Shown piece by piece: positions 45,275-56,458 of a DNA stretch of 64,000 bases; the first letter of the stretch is position 1; every line of letters begins with the position of its first letter. Both the position numbers and the translations under genes were made by a program. Origin of the DNA: Erinaceus europaeus (lineage: Eukaryota > Chordata > Mammalia > Eulipotyphla > Erinaceidae); NCBI RefSeq assembly GCF_950295315.1, contig NC_080164.1, forward strand, positions 11,749,659 to 11,813,658, given 5' to 3'. The notes under the pieces are model-generated. The model saw only the letters and a list, made by a program, of their open reading frames with translations. It did not search any database and was not told the DNA's origin.

Positions 45275-45475
45275 TAGGTGGTTCTCAGGTGATGGATTAC
45301 TGGTAAAGTGTAAACATTACCAGGCTCAAGAACCCAGGTTCAAGCCCATGGTCCCCACATGTAGGGAGGAGACTTCAGATGTGGTGGAACAATGTTGAAG
45401 TTACCCTCTTCTCTCTCTTTTTTCCCTCTCTTCTCTCTCTCCGACCCCCGTTTCTATCAGAAAAGAATGAAAAAC
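45275..45475 (+). mobile_element. older SINE, type 2-like
   Basis: GGTGGTTCTCAGGTGATGG head, CCCAGGTTCAAGCCC box, and CT-rich run TCTCTCTTTTTTCCCTCTC. Diverged. Confidence 0.7.
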
Positions 45476-45533
45476 AACCACCAAAGATGGTTAATCATGG
45501 TATATACACTGAGTCATAAGAATAGCAGTTGTA

Positions 45534-45732
45534 AAAGAAGAAGAAGAAGAAGAAGAAGAAGAAGAAGAAGAAGAAGAAGAAGAAGAAGAAGAAGAAGAAG
45601 AAGAAGAAGAAGAAGAAGAAGAAGAAGAAGAAGAAGAAGAAGAAGAAGAAGAAGAAGAAGAAGAAGAAGAAGAAGAAGAAGAAGAAGAAGAAGAAGAAGA
45701 AGAAGAAGAAGAAGAAGAAGAAGAAGAAGAAG
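45534..45732. repeat. long pure (AAG)n microsatellite
   Basis: About 66 uninterrupted AAG triplets, followed by 40-50 bp of imperfect GAAGAA units. It gives the poly-Arg, poly-Ser and poly-Leu frames at 45,392-45,886, which are not genes. Confidence 0.98.
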
Positions 45733-45779
45733 GAAGAAGAATAAAGAAATGGAAGAAGGAGAAGAAGAAGAAAGAGTAG

Positions 45780-46580
45780 AACAAGGAAACATAATGGAAG
45801 GACAAAAGATAGAGAAGGAGATTTGCTCTTAGCATCTCTTGAGACAAAATTTTGAAAAGGTTACATCTCTGTAGATACCAGGACAACAGGACAACAACAC
45901 TGATGTTTCAAGCAGTACATTCCCTACAGAGCAAACATCTTCTGAATGTTCCCAGAGCAGGAGAACAAAAGAAACTTTTTTTTTTTTTTGCTTTTGAGGG
46001 ATTTTTTTTTGTCTTTTTTTTTGTTGTTGTTGTTCACAGGCAAGACAGAAGCAAAGCCATCATTAAGAAACTTTGTATTCCTAATGAGGTGATTCAAAAC
46101 TATTGGGAGTCCCATTTGCCCAACATTCAGCCATCTTGGCTCCTTTGTAGGATCTTTTTCTTATCTATGCCATATACATTTTTTCTCAGGAAATTATGTA
46201 TCTCTTTTTATCAACATAATGTTTAAAAGCTAAAGCATAATATTTAGAGGCAAGACTAGGAAATCCAGCTCCACGTGGGAGTCTTTAATCCTCCAATGTT
46301 CAGTTGTGGAAGCACTTACTAAAATGGCATTGGTTCATCTAGACAGGATGTCTATGTTTTACATGAAAAATGTCACTCCACTTTGACTTTTTTCTATGCT
46401 GCCAAGAATAAAAGTCTAGATTTACCAAAACTCATTAAAACGTCTATATCACTAAACTAGCTTAGTGGCATTTCTGAGAACTGACTCTTTTAATTCAGAG
46501 AAGGCCTAAATTCAGTCACCCTTGCCAGCCTATAAGCCTTGGGTATGGCCATAATGTTTTTTTATTACTTATTTATTGGG
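45780..46580. other. no recognisable feature; T-runs
   Basis: Poly-T runs at about 45,976-45,989 and 46,003-46,022. The 124-codon frame 45,852-46,226 runs through them and has no signature. Confidence 0.5.
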
Positions 46581-46589
46581 GGTTTCATG

Positions 46590-47200
46590 TTTTACTTTAA
46601 TAGACAGCAGATACTATAGTTTCGTGCTATCTGTTAATTTAAAACATGAACAACTCAACTCCCACTAGGTCCTCTGTCATCATGTTCCAGGACCTGAACC
46701 CCCACCCCCACCCCAGAGTCATTTACTTTGGTGTAATACACCGACTCCAGTCTCAGTTCTGCTTGGTTTGTCCCTTCTGATTTTTTTTCAACTTCTGTCC
46801 ATGAGTGATATCATCCCATATTCACCTTTCCATTTCTGACTTATCTCACTTAACACGATTTCTTCAAGCCCCATCCAAGTTGGGCTGAAAAAGGTGAAAC
46901 ATTTTTTATAGCTGAGTAGTATTTCTTTTTTTTTTTTTATAGAGTAGTATGAATTTTTTAAATACTTTTTGGATAATGATACTTTAATTTTTTATTTCTT
47001 TTTGGGGGGATTTTTTTTTACAGTTGACAGTAAATACAATTGTTTGTGCATACACAACATTTCTCAGTTTTCTATATGACAATATATGAGTATTGGGTAC
47101 TGAGTACTGAGTAGTATTCCATTGTGTATATAGACCACAACTTGCACAGCCATTCATCTGTTGTTGGACACCTGGGTTACTTCCAGGTTTTGTGTCCATA
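46590..47200 (-). mobile_element. old L1 with a second short L1 3' end inserted
   Basis: Reverse-strand L1 (3' UTR start at about 46,690-46,760; ORF2 end blocks 'TTCCATTGTGTATATA', 'CTGTTGTTGGACACCTGGG'). An insertion at 46,924-47,106, with its own T-run and 'TTGACAGTAAATACAATTG', is bracketed by CTGAGTAGTATT at 46,912-46,923 and 47,107-47,118. Confidence 0.8.
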
Positions 47201-47535
47201 AAACTGTATGCAGACTAACTTTCCCAATGAATGCAAACATATGCTTTCTTTGCTTAGACGGCAGAAGGATAAATTCAGACAAAACTCATTAGTTACTATT
47301 ACCACAGAATTGAAATTAGCAAATTTAGGCTATACTTGGAAATATATACATATTTTATTAATCATTTCCTAGTATGAAGTTTCAATGTAGCTTGATGGGA
47401 AGACTAAAACTACACATATCTTTGCATGAAAAAATCAGCTTAAGTGAATTAGCTATAGTTTGAGAAATTTAAAAAAGAACTGATAGTAAAACAAATATAT
47501 ATATATATTCTGTCTTCACAATGATATTACTTTCA
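47201..47535. other. no recognisable feature
   Basis: AT-rich; short TA run at about 47,496-47,508. Confidence 0.5.
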
Positions 47536-47539
47536 TTTA

Positions 47540-47755
47540 TTTAAAGATTTTTTGTTTGCTTTTCCCCCCTTTTCTTCCTTTTCTTTGATAGGACAGAGAG
47601 ACACTGAGACAAGAGGGGGAGGTAGAGAGGAAGAGAGAAAGATAAACATCTGCAGACCTGCTTTGCCACTCTGCACGTGGAGAGTGAGGGCTCAAAGCCA
47701 TTGTCCCTATGCATGGTAACATATGCTAAACCAAGTGCACCACTGCCTGGTCCCC
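47540..47755 (-). mobile_element. tRNA-derived SINE, type 2-like
   Basis: Reverse strand: GGGGACCAGGCAGTGGTGC head, GGCTTTGAGCCCTCAC box, CTGCAGATGTTTATCTTTC. Confidence 0.82.
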
Positions 47756-48004
47756 AGATATTACTTTCTATATTATGAAACCTTGCACATAAGTAGATAA
47801 GACAGAACCAAGTTCCTTTAAAAATACTTTGATATGTTTAACATTATTTACTTTGACCTATAGAATATAGGAGAGATTTAGCATTCTGAATCAGCATTAA
47901 TAGAGAAATCTTTCTACTGTTGACAATATGAACCGTGGCATGCTAAATCACATTCCTTTGTATATGATTCTGAATGAAGATTTCAAAACGTTCCTACTTA
48001 TTTA

Positions 48005-48308
48005 TTTAAATTTTTAATATTTATTTATTTATTTATTTTCCCTTTTGTTGCCCTTGTTTTTTATTCTTGTTATAGTTATTATTGTTGTTGTTATTGATGT
48101 CATCCTTGTTGGATAGGACAGAGGGAAATGGAGAGAGATGGGGAAGACAGAGAGGGCGAGAGAAAGATAGACATCTGCACACGTCCTTCGCCACCTGTGA
48201 AGCAACTCCCCTGCAGGCGGGGAGCCAGGGGCTTGAACCGGGATCCTGACACCGGTCCTTGAGCTTTGCGCCACGTGTGCTTTAACCCTGCGCTACCACC
48301 CGACTCCC
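48005..48308 (-). mobile_element. tRNA-derived SINE, type 1
   Basis: Reverse strand: GGGAGTCGGGTGGTAGCGC head, GGTTCAAGCCCCTGGC box and CAACAACAATAATAAC tail. AAAACGTTCCTACTTAT on the left and AAAGCATTCCTATTTAT on the right are a decayed target duplication. Confidence 0.9.
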
Positions 48309-48404
48309 AAAGCATTCCTATTTATTTTGATTACTGAGAGCATATGAAGAATTTGAAAGTTTTGTGCATGTTTTTATTCAATTTATACTTAATTATTTTC
48401 TAAT

Positions 48405-48612
48405 TTTTAATATTTATTTATTTATTGGATAGAGACAGCCAGAAATCAAGCAGGAAGGGCAAAGTAGAGCAGGAAATAGACAGAGAGACACCTGTAACAC
48501 TGCTTTACCACTTGTGAAGCTTTCCCCCTTTCGGTGGGGACCACAAGCTTGAACCTGGGTCCTTGTGCATTGTAATATGTGTGCTCAACCAGGTGTGCCA
48601 CCATCCAGCAAC
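48405..48612 (-). mobile_element. tRNA-derived SINE, type 2
   Basis: Reverse strand: GTTGCTGGATGGTGGCACACC head, CAGGTTCAAGCTTGTG box, AAAGCTTCACAAGTGGTAAAG core and a CCAATAAATAAATAAATA tail. Confidence 0.88.
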
Positions 48613-49298
48613 CTATTTTTAATATTTTTGAAAATGTGAATTTTATGTTTTGTGTCATCTGCATGCCATAATTAACATACTTACTTATCATCACAATTTT
48701 ATCCTAATATGTTCTGCTACCTTGTCCAGAGAAAAACATAATGTCCCATTGCTGGCTCTCTATTTTTCAATGCTGTTCTTAGAAGGCATAGTGAGAGATT
48801 AGTGTTGTGTGAGGTAAATGTGAAGTCTATTAGCCTACGTTGTTAATGCTTGGCTCTTCATGACTTGAGATTCCTCTAATCTCCGATGATTATTGCTCTG
48901 GAGTTTTTGCCATGAGCCCTGTGCTGGCCTAGGGCACTTTGTTTTGGTAGTTATTCTTATTAGATTGGAATGTGTAGAAAACAAATTACAGTTGAGTTTT
49001 ATTTCTGCCATTCAGAATTGAGGTCAGATAATATGAATTCTTGAGCACACCTTTAGGGAATCTGTGTCCGATTTAATGGGATTGTCAACAACACTTTGCA
49101 CTAAGTAGCTGGCTATGGAGTGTAATTTTCAGAAATCTAACTTTAACACAGTCAGCTCAGAAACACCATACCAGACTGCAACATAATTGATTCTCCTGAT
49201 TTGATCTTTCCAGAGTTTGTGAAATATTATCATAGTTGGAGTACACCAGTAACAACTAGATGTTAATGGGGATGGGTGAATATTCATGTTAAAATAAA
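48613..49298. other. no recognisable feature
   Basis: Unique-looking sequence. Confidence 0.5.
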
Positions 49299-49299
49299 C

Positions 49300-49455
49300 C
49301 AAAACTCGAGTTCATGCCCCCAGCCCTCACTTGCAGGGAAGAATCTTCGTAGTGGTGAAGCAGAATTGCAGATATATCTCTATCTATCTCTCCTTCTTTA
49401 TTGTCCCTTGCCCTCTCAATTTCTTTCTGTTCTATCAAATATTTTTTAAAAGATC
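49300..49455 (+). mobile_element. 5'-truncated SINE, type 2
   Basis: Starts at CTCGAGTTCATGCCCCCAG (box region), continues through GTGGTGAAGCAGAATTGCAG, TTGCCCTCTCAATTTC and TATCAAATATTTTTTAAAAG. Confidence 0.75.
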
Positions 49456-49619
49456 AAGATGTGTTGAAGGACATAAAAGAATCTAGCATCTATTGAGCAC
49501 ATTCAGCTATGTGACATGAATTGAGCTGTTTGGTTATAAGACTGCTGATATGGAAGAGGTTGGCAAAGTCTACCTCTTGTTCATCTTCCCGCTATTATGT
49601 TAGAGACATTTTTTTCTCT

Positions 49620-49895
49620 TTTTTTTTATTTATTCCCTTTTGTTGCCCTTGTTGTTTTATTGTTGTAGTTATTATTGTTGTTGTCGTCGTTGTTGGATAG
49701 GACAGAGAGAAATGGAGAGAGGAGGGGAAGACAGAGAGGAGGAGAGAAAGATAGACACCTGCAGACCTGCTTCACCGCCTGTGAAGCGACTCCCCTGCAG
49801 GTGGGGAGCCGGGGTTCGAACCGGGATCCTTATGCCAGTCCTTGTGCTTTGCGCCACCTGCGCTTAACCCGCTGCACTACAGCCCAACTCCCTTT
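49620..49895 (-). mobile_element. tRNA-derived SINE, type 1, young copy
   Basis: Reverse strand near consensus: GGAGTTGGGCTGTAGTGCAGC head, GGTTCGAACCCCGGC box, CAACGACGACAACAACAATA tail. TTAGAGACATTTTT on the left and TTAGAAACATTTTG on the right suggest its target duplication. Confidence 0.93.
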
Positions 49896-50069
49896 AGAAA
49901 CATTTTGTTACCAGCTAACATGAGGGCACAGTATCACTGGCAACAGAACTCTGATTTTCTTTCTTTTTTGGGGGGTAGGTTAAATATTTTATTAGTTATT
50001 AAACAGTGTTTTAAATATTTATAATATATATTTCAAAAGTATGCATGCTATATAAGATTTCCACACCCA

Positions 50070-50355
50070 GGAGTCGGGCAGTAGTACAGCAGGTTAAGCT
50101 TGTGGTGCAAAGTACAAGGACTGGCATAAGGATACTGGTTGAAGCCCCTGGCTCCCCACCTGCAGGGGAGTCACTTCACAAGCAGTAAAGCAGGTCTGCA
50201 GGTGTCTATCTTTCTCTCCCCGTCTCTGTCTTCCCCTCCTCTCTTGATTTCTCTCTGCCCTATCCAACAAAGACGATATCAGTAACAACAACAATAATAG
50301 CTACAACAATAAAACAACAAGGGCAACCAAAGGGAATAAATAAATAATAATAATA
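50070..50355 (+). mobile_element. tRNA-derived SINE, type 1
   Basis: GGAGTCGGGCAGTAGTACAGC head, core, CAACAACAATAATAGC and GGGCAACCAAAGGGAATAAA tail. 'AAGATTTCCACACCC' occurs at 50,056-50,070 and again from about 50,355, the target duplication. Confidence 0.93.
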
Positions 50356-50394
50356 AAGATTTCCACACCCTTCAGCAAAGTTATTTGCTCTTAT

Positions 50395-50770
50395 AACCAC
50401 TTTGTTATTTTTTAAAACTTCTTTATTGGGGGATTAATGTTTTACAGTTGACAGTAAATACAATAGTTTGTACATGAATAACATTTCCCAGTTTTCCACA
50501 CAACAATACAACCCCACTAGGTCCTCTGACATCCTGTTCCAGGACCCGAATTCTCCCTACTCCCACCCACCCACCCCAGAGTTTTTACTTTGGTTCAGTA
50601 CACCAACTCCAGTTGAAATCTGCTTAGTGTTTTCTCTTCTGATCTTATTTTTCAACTTCTGCATGTGAAGGAAAACATCCCATAATCATCCTTCTATTTC
50701 TGACTTATTTCACTTAACATGATCTCTTCAAGCTCCATCCAAGATGGGCTGAAAATGGTGAAATCACCAT
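50395..50770 (-). mobile_element. old L1 3' UTR/ORF2 end
   Basis: Reverse strand matches the copy at 46,600-46,900 (TACAGTTGACAGTAAATAC, CCCACTAGGTCCTCTG, CATCCAAGATGGGCTGAAAA). Confidence 0.85.
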
Positions 50771-51230
50771 TTTTATTCTGAAAATGTCCAATAGATCTTG
50801 TTTATCTCTTCATTTGACTCCTTCATTTCTTTGTTGATTTTCTGCCTGGATGATCTGGCAAGCTGAGAGAGGGGGATGTTGAGACAGTGGCATTTGGTGA
50901 ATCTTATGGGAGTCCTCTCCTCCTTATAACAGTCTTTTTGTTGGTGAAGCAGACTGGAGGTGGCTCCACAACTTGCTAACTGCAAGACTGTTACCAGATT
51001 CTTGGGCATCGCTGTGGGCTTTAGCCCCAGGAATCTCTCCTTAGGCTCCTCTCTGTCCTCAAGCCACACATGTTTTCACTCACTGGTTACTTGGTGGGTT
51101 CCCAGAGTAGTACCAGTCTCACCTTGTTGCAGTCTCAGGTGATCTTTGACAGTCCTTTTTTTTCTTTAGAGAAGTTTCTCAACTAGGTTGAGCTGGAGGT
51201 CTGGGCAGAGTCTAGTCTGTAAATTAAAGT
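50771..51230 (-). other. unassigned segment next to L1, possible L1 5' region
   Basis: An open reverse frame of about 98 codons lies here (ends SRQKINKEMKESNEEINKIY, a Lys/Glu-rich, possibly coiled stretch). It directly follows L1 3' sequence in the same orientation, without a tail between. It may be an L1 5' UTR/ORF1-proximal piece or a host fragment. I cannot decide. Confidence 0.35.
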
Positions 51231-51429
51231 AAATACATGTAATAACAAATAGTGGATGTGTAAAAAATGAAGAAAGGAAAACCCTCTTTATATTTAAATG
51301 AACCCCAATAGAGAAAAAAAAGATACAGAGTTAAGAAATCTTTAGTGAATGCTACATTTGACAGAGAAAAGTTTAATGAAAGACTGTTACTTGCATTTTT
51401 AAATATTTTGTTTATTTGTTATTTAGTTA
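51231..51429. other. no recognisable feature
   Basis: AT-rich unique-looking sequence. Confidence 0.5.
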
Positions 51430-51448
51430 GTTAGTTGTGAGAGGAATA

Positions 51449-51494
<46 letters not shown>

Positions 51495-51590
51495 TAGGTA
51501 TCATTCTGGTACATGTGCTGCCAGGGATGGAACTCAAGACCTCATGCTTGAGAGTCCAAAACGTTATCCACTGTGCCACCTCCCAGACCA
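51430..51590 (-). mobile_element. tRNA-like SINE, type 3, with (GA)n tract
   Basis: Reverse strand: GTGGTCTGGGAGGTGGCACAG head, CTCTCAAGCATGAGGTCTTGA region, then (CT)n equivalent to (GA)n at 51,456-51,492. Part of this head is copied at 58,354-58,381. Confidence 0.85.
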
Positions 51591-51607
51591 CAATATTTGC
51601 ATTTTCT

Positions 51608-51893
51608 TTTTTTAAAAATATTTATTCCCTTTTGTTACCCTTGTTGTTTTATTGTTGTAATTATTATTGTTTTTGTTACTGATGTCATCGTTGTTGGACA
51701 AGACAGAGAGAAATGGAGAGAGTAGGGGAAGATAGAGAGGAAGAGAGAAAGATAGGCACCTGCAGACCCCCTTCACTGCTTGTGAAGTGACTCCCCAGCA
51801 TATGGGGAGCTGGGGGCTCAAACTGGGATCCTTACGCTGGTCTTTGCTCTTTGCACCACCTGCACGTAACCCGCTCCACTACCTCTCAACTAC
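51608..51893 (-). mobile_element. tRNA-derived SINE, type 1, full length; source of the 58.1-kb copy
   Basis: Reverse strand: GGTAGTTGAGAGGTAGTGGAG head to ATAAATATTTTTAAAAAAAG tail. Perfect 17-bp target duplications CAATATTTGCATTTTCT lie at 51,591-51,607 and 51,894-51,910. These show that this is the original insertion site. Confidence 0.95.
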
Positions 51894-51910
51894 CAATATT
51901 TGCATTTTCT

Positions 51911-52603
51911 CAACAACAAAGCACTCTTTATTGTTGAGAGAACACAAGGTATCTTTCATCTCATAATTAATTAGAAGGAGAAAATAGTAGTCTTGGTGAA
52001 GACTATCAATTTAATCAAATGATTACAAACTGTTATAATCAATACTGTGGGATGAATCATTATTATGCACTTTTCATTAAGAATCACTGAGACAGACATA
52101 AAATTGTGTGCACAATACTGTGCCAACATATATTTAGCAATACATATTGGAAACACTAATACCCAAAGAAATTCTACAAAATAATCTGCAAGTGCTATTC
52201 CAAAATCACACAGGCATAGAAATACAAAATGTAGATAAATTGAGACTTTATTAGCTGTTTAAGATTAAAGAAGGACAAACATGCAAGAAAACTAAAACCT
52301 ACGTGTAATTCAGGAATAGACCTTGAACACAGAAAGAATATTAATGTAGGAATTGATAAGATTTAAATGTGTAGATAATTTAAGTGTATTGGATGATAGT
52401 ATGACTTCAAATGTCAATTTCATGATTTTGATAACTGTATTAAGATGATTTAGAGTGCTTTCTTGCTTTTAAAAGATAAGAACTGAAGTGTTTGAAAGAA
52501 GTAGCTGTGGTGTCATGAACATATGCACAAAAGGATAAGAAAGGGAGTGTATATACATCCATTCCTTATATTGTATGAAAGAAAGGGACAAACGATAAAA
52601 AGT
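51911..52603. other. no recognisable feature
   Basis: AT-rich unique-looking sequence. Confidence 0.5.
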
Positions 52604-53097
52604 GGTCCTTTGGAACATAACTAAAATATGCCTACTAGCTATCTACAAAATGGAGGACCCCTTAACACTTCATCTGCATTATTCCAGCCTTTAGGCCCGT
52701 GACTGGTCAACAATTTGTTTGGCTTTTATGTTAACTCTCCATTCAACCACCAGGTTCCAGATGCTAGCATGATGCCAAACAGACTTCCCTGGACAGACAA
52801 CCCCACCAATGTCTCCTGGAGTTCTACTTCCCCAGGGCCCTTCCCCACTAACAAAAGAGAGACAAGCTGGGAGTATGGATCGGCCTGTCAATGCCCATGT
52901 TCAGCGGGGAAGCAATTACAGAAGCCAGACCTTCAATCTTCTGCATCTCACAAGGACCTTGGGTCCATACTCCCAGAGGGCTAAAGAATAAGAAAGGTCT
53001 CAGGGGAGGGAATGGGATTCTGGTGGTGGGCACTGTGTGAAGTTTTACTCCTCTTATCCTATGGATTAGTCAATGTTTCCTTTTTATAAATAAAAAA
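52604..53097 (+). mobile_element. 5'-truncated L1 3' end, long-UTR subfamily
   Basis: Begins in the end of the extra 3' UTR block (AACTAAAATATGCCTACTAG) and ends TTATAAATAAAAAAG. The flanks share AAAAAGTGG (about 52,595-52,603 and 53,104-53,112), a likely target duplication. Open frames of 60-89 codons inside are repeat-borne. Confidence 0.9.
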
Positions 53098-53304
53098 GTT
53101 TTAAAAAAGTGGGTTCAAATATAAATTGATTATTTGAGTAAATGTATATGTGAGTAAATCTTTATACTATTCTAGAAAGATTTCTATCAGTTTGAAATTG
53201 TATCAAAATTAAAAAAAATATCACTGAAGCTCAGTTCATCACAATCTTGTCTATATCCCATTATAATAAGGCTTGAAGAATAGTGACTCTTGAGCGAAAA
53301 ACCT

Positions 53305-53410
53305 ACTGAAGGGCAGGGGACACCTTTCATGCCTGAGGAACCAAAGACTGCAGGTTCAGTCCTCCCCACCACCATAAACCCAAGCTGAGCAGTGCTCTGT
53401 AAAATAAAAC
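53305..53410 (+). mobile_element. tRNA-like SINE, type 3 fragment
   Basis: CATGCCTGAGGAACCAAAGAC, GCAGGTTCAGTCC box, then GAGCAGTGCTCTGTAAAATAA. Resembles the copy at 40,288. Confidence 0.65.
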
Positions 53411-53574
53411 AAAAGAACCTAACACTACGGAAAGCCACTAGTACAGTGAACTAAGGATACACTGTCTTTGTTTGGATGGGAGAGGTTAAATAGGAAAGTC
53501 TGTGATAAAACTATTTGTAAAAGCATAATTTATGATGAACTACCACATCCATGCATCAATAACTGGAACCAGCA

Positions 53575-53700
53575 AACTGTCTTTTCTTTAATTGTACAAT
53601 AGGGTGACAATTGCTAACTTACAAGGATTGTTTGAATAAATTTTGTGAAATTATGAATATTCAGCAATTTGGACTGTTTTTGACACATAGAAAAGTTAGT
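53575..53700 (+). mobile_element. probable MIR
   Basis: TGTACAATAGGGTGACAATTGC, then CTTACAAGGATTGTTTGAAT, follows the order of the MIR 3' half (control of 'aaaatggg', 'ttacagggttgttgtgagga'). Confidence 0.55.
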
Positions 53701-54895
53701 ATATATTGGTTTGCCCAGAATTTATTTTGATGTCAAGTGTATCATATATTTAATTTCATGTCAAGGACATTTTCCAGTGGATGGATATCTATTTCTGAGA
53801 CTCAAGCTGCTGATTTATGACCCATATGAAATAGCTCCTACCATAACCCTGAAGAGAAGAAACATAACACTTGAGAATTAGCGTAATAATGAACACTTTT
53901 CTTTCCATTTCAGAATTATTCAAATGTGTAGTCAATGGATCCCGGCGGAAGCATATTTCTCTTTTTAATTTCTGCCTGAAGACTTTGTACCATGTTTCTC
54001 CCTTAGAACAAACATGGGAAGTGTTCTGGGAAAAGGAGTATTTTAGTGAATCAATAAGTAGAATGTTTTCTTTAAAAGGACTACAAAATCTTTCCATGTT
54101 TTTTTTTTTTCCTTAGAAACATGGGTGCACATGTTTAGAATCTAATCAGTCAAATTAATAGACTCCAGTGGCAAGGAAGTGAATTGAGAACTAGGATCTT
54201 GGCAGTTCTGTATTATTTCCACAATGGATATTTCTGTCGCTTGGTGGGGTTTTAATTTTATCCTTGAATGCAATAAGATCACTATAAGAGTAACCTGAGT
54301 AGAAAAACACTCTTTACCCCCTAATTACTTCTTTGCAAAAGATGGACTGGAGATATATAAAAAGATGATGTGAAATTGTACAAGTCATAACTTGTACTCT
54401 AAAGAGCAGAGATTTAAGTGGGTCAAATGATATAACCAGCATAACCCAGGAATCTGGTTTGAAAAGGAAAGTTGAGATGATAAAGGATTTCAGACATATT
54501 TTATGCTCATCTTAGTCCCCTTCCCTCAGTTTGCTGGTGAATTTTACCTAAGTCACGTCTGGCTTTTCTAAGCAATGAAATTACATCTATACTAATCAAA
54601 CAATTAGTTCCAATAAAACAGTGTATAATTATTAAGGGACACTAATCTCTGGTCTTTGAGTACATCGGCAAGCCTTTTGTTGCTTAAGCTTCATCATTTA
54701 AAATTATGCATAAAAATGTCCCCCTTCCTTTGTGAAAACTGCCTGGTAGAATTTGTCTCTTACACAAATCAATTCCAACCGTGAGTCAATCAGGTAGCAA
54801 CATGGGGGAAATAAAACCCAATCATGCATTTAATCGATATTTACTGAATCAAATGAGCAGTCTGAAGGAGGCAAAGAGTGTCATGAAAATATAAC
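53701..54895. other. no recognisable feature
   Basis: Unique-looking. Frames at 53,789-54,116 on both strands lack any signature. Confidence 0.5.
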
Positions 54896-54899
54896 TGGA

Positions 54900-55075
54900 T
54901 TTCTAGTGATATCATTGGGGCTTAAAATCTAACTCCCCCCACTTCAAAATATATGAGCTTGTTTATTCATCTATAAAATGGGAGCACTATTGACTTCAAA
55001 ATCAATCTCACAGAACTGTTATGATGGTAAGAGTAAATGATGATAAAGTCATTTTCTAAATTGTAAAAGGATGCA
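54900..55075 (+). mobile_element. probable MIR
   Basis: TTCATCTATAAAATGGGAGCA, then ATCTCACAGAACTGTTATGATG and GAGTAAATGATGATAAAG, close to the MIR 3' half. Confidence 0.7.
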
Positions 55076-55570
55076 TGTCTGTCAGAATAGCTTCATTATT
55101 TTCAGTGAAACATATTAGTCACATTTGTATTATTAAGACACTTCTTTTTTTTGTATTTCTGTTACATCATTTTAGCTTACCTGCTATTTGTGACTAATAA
55201 TAAAAGAAGTGGAAATAAAACATGTAAGAAGCAGTTTGAATTTTTTTTCTAGAAAAAGCTAGCCATACTCCCAATATCTCTCAGATGATCATTTATGACC
55301 AAGGTCAGGAATGACTTCAGAGGAAAGAGTTTCAGTGGACATTATGTGCTACTAGAACTCATAATGTGAAAATCCCCTCCAACAGAAAAATATATCTCTA
55401 AGAGACCTTGCACTGGTAACATCTACTCTGGGTCAAGCGAATACAGTTGTATGATTGTGGCTATGATTGTCTGAATTTGTACTAACTAGATAAAATAAAA
55501 GGCTACATTTCTCTTAAAAGAAAGATTACTACATATAAATTCAAAGGACCTATTTTTGTTTGTTTGTTTT
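55076..55570. other. no recognisable feature
   Basis: AT-rich unique-looking sequence. Confidence 0.5.
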
Positions 55571-55574
55571 TTTT

Positions 55575-55730
55575 TCTGTTTCTGGGGTTACCTGGGTGGG
55601 TGATTTCATTATCCGGGGACAGTTTTTCTTGTGGACAGACGGAAAGTGAGAGAGAGGAGAAGCTAGTTCATGAGTTTCCTTATGGCATCATAGCTCCCAT
55701 GTTATGTGATCGCTGAGTTTGAACTTGAGC
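55575..55730 (-). mobile_element. tRNA-like SINE, type 3 fragment
   Basis: Reverse strand: box CAAGTTCAAACTCAGCG, CATGGGAGCTATGATGCC, then CTCTCTCTCACTTTCCGTC. Degenerate. Confidence 0.5.
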
Positions 55731-55814
55731 TGTGTATGCACAGCCCTGCCAAGGGAGATCTCTCTGTAGGGAGTTATTAGACAATCTGGTGGTGCTTAGC
55801 ATAAAATCAGTGGT

Positions 55815-56030
55815 TGGTGAGGCTGGGTGGTGGCGCACCTGGTTGAGCACATGTTACAATGTGCAGGGACCCAAGTTCAAGTCCCTGGTCCCTATTTGCA
55901 GAGGGAAAGCTTTGCAAGTGGTTAAGTAGGGCTGCAGGTGTCTCTGTGTCTCTTGCTTTCTCTAACACCCCCTTCCCTCTCAATTTCTGGCTGTCTATAT
56001 CCAATAAATAAATAAATAAAGATAATTAAA
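55815..56030 (+). mobile_element. tRNA-derived SINE, type 2
   Basis: GAGGCTGGGTGGTGGCGCACC head, CAAGTTCAAGTCCCTGG box, GGGAAAGCTTTGCAAGTGG core and tail (TAAA)n GATAATTAAAAAATA. 'AAAATCAGTGGTTGG' flanks it at 55,802-55,816 and 56,041-56,055, the target duplication. Confidence 0.93.
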
Positions 56031-56124
56031 AAATATTTTTAAAAATCAGTGGTTGGATTAATACCACCAAACATACTTTTGTGGGGGAAAAATGTTCATA
56101 TTGGAGAGTGAGAGGTGTGTAAAG

Positions 56125-56390
56125 ATCACTTGGTGCTGGTACTATGAATCTACTGCTCCCTGCAGACATCATTATTATTATTTTTATTAATTTGTACAGA
56201 GAGAAATTGAGAGGGGAGGGGGAAATAAAGGATAAAGAGGGAGAAAAAAAATAGCACCCTGAAGACTTGCTTCATGAAACATCCCCTCTGCTAGTGGGGA
56301 GTGGGGGCTCAAACCCAGGTCGTTGTGTAGGTCTTTCCGCACAGTATCATGTGCACTTAATCAGGGGTGCCAATGCCCGGCGGCCCTTCT
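56125..56390 (-). mobile_element. older SINE, long-subtype-like, with (AAT)n
   Basis: Reverse strand: GGGCCGCCGGGCATTGGC head, GGGTTTGAGCCCCCACTC box, and the end AGGGAGCAGTAGATTCATAG of the long-subtype extension. Confidence 0.8.
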
Positions 56391-56458
56391 TTCATAGTTT
56401 TCTTATTGTCACTTGGATTATCACTAACGCTCAGTGCCTGCATGGTAAATCCAGAGAT

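Noticed and set aside
45534..45732. (AAG)n as the remnant tail of a Vingi insertion
   Set aside because: No Vingi 3' end (stop codon with the preceding WLRKKG-coding sequence) lies next to it.
45392..45886. Open frames of 131-146 codons on both strands
   Set aside because: Poly-Arg, poly-Ser or poly-Leu produced by the (AAG)n microsatellite.
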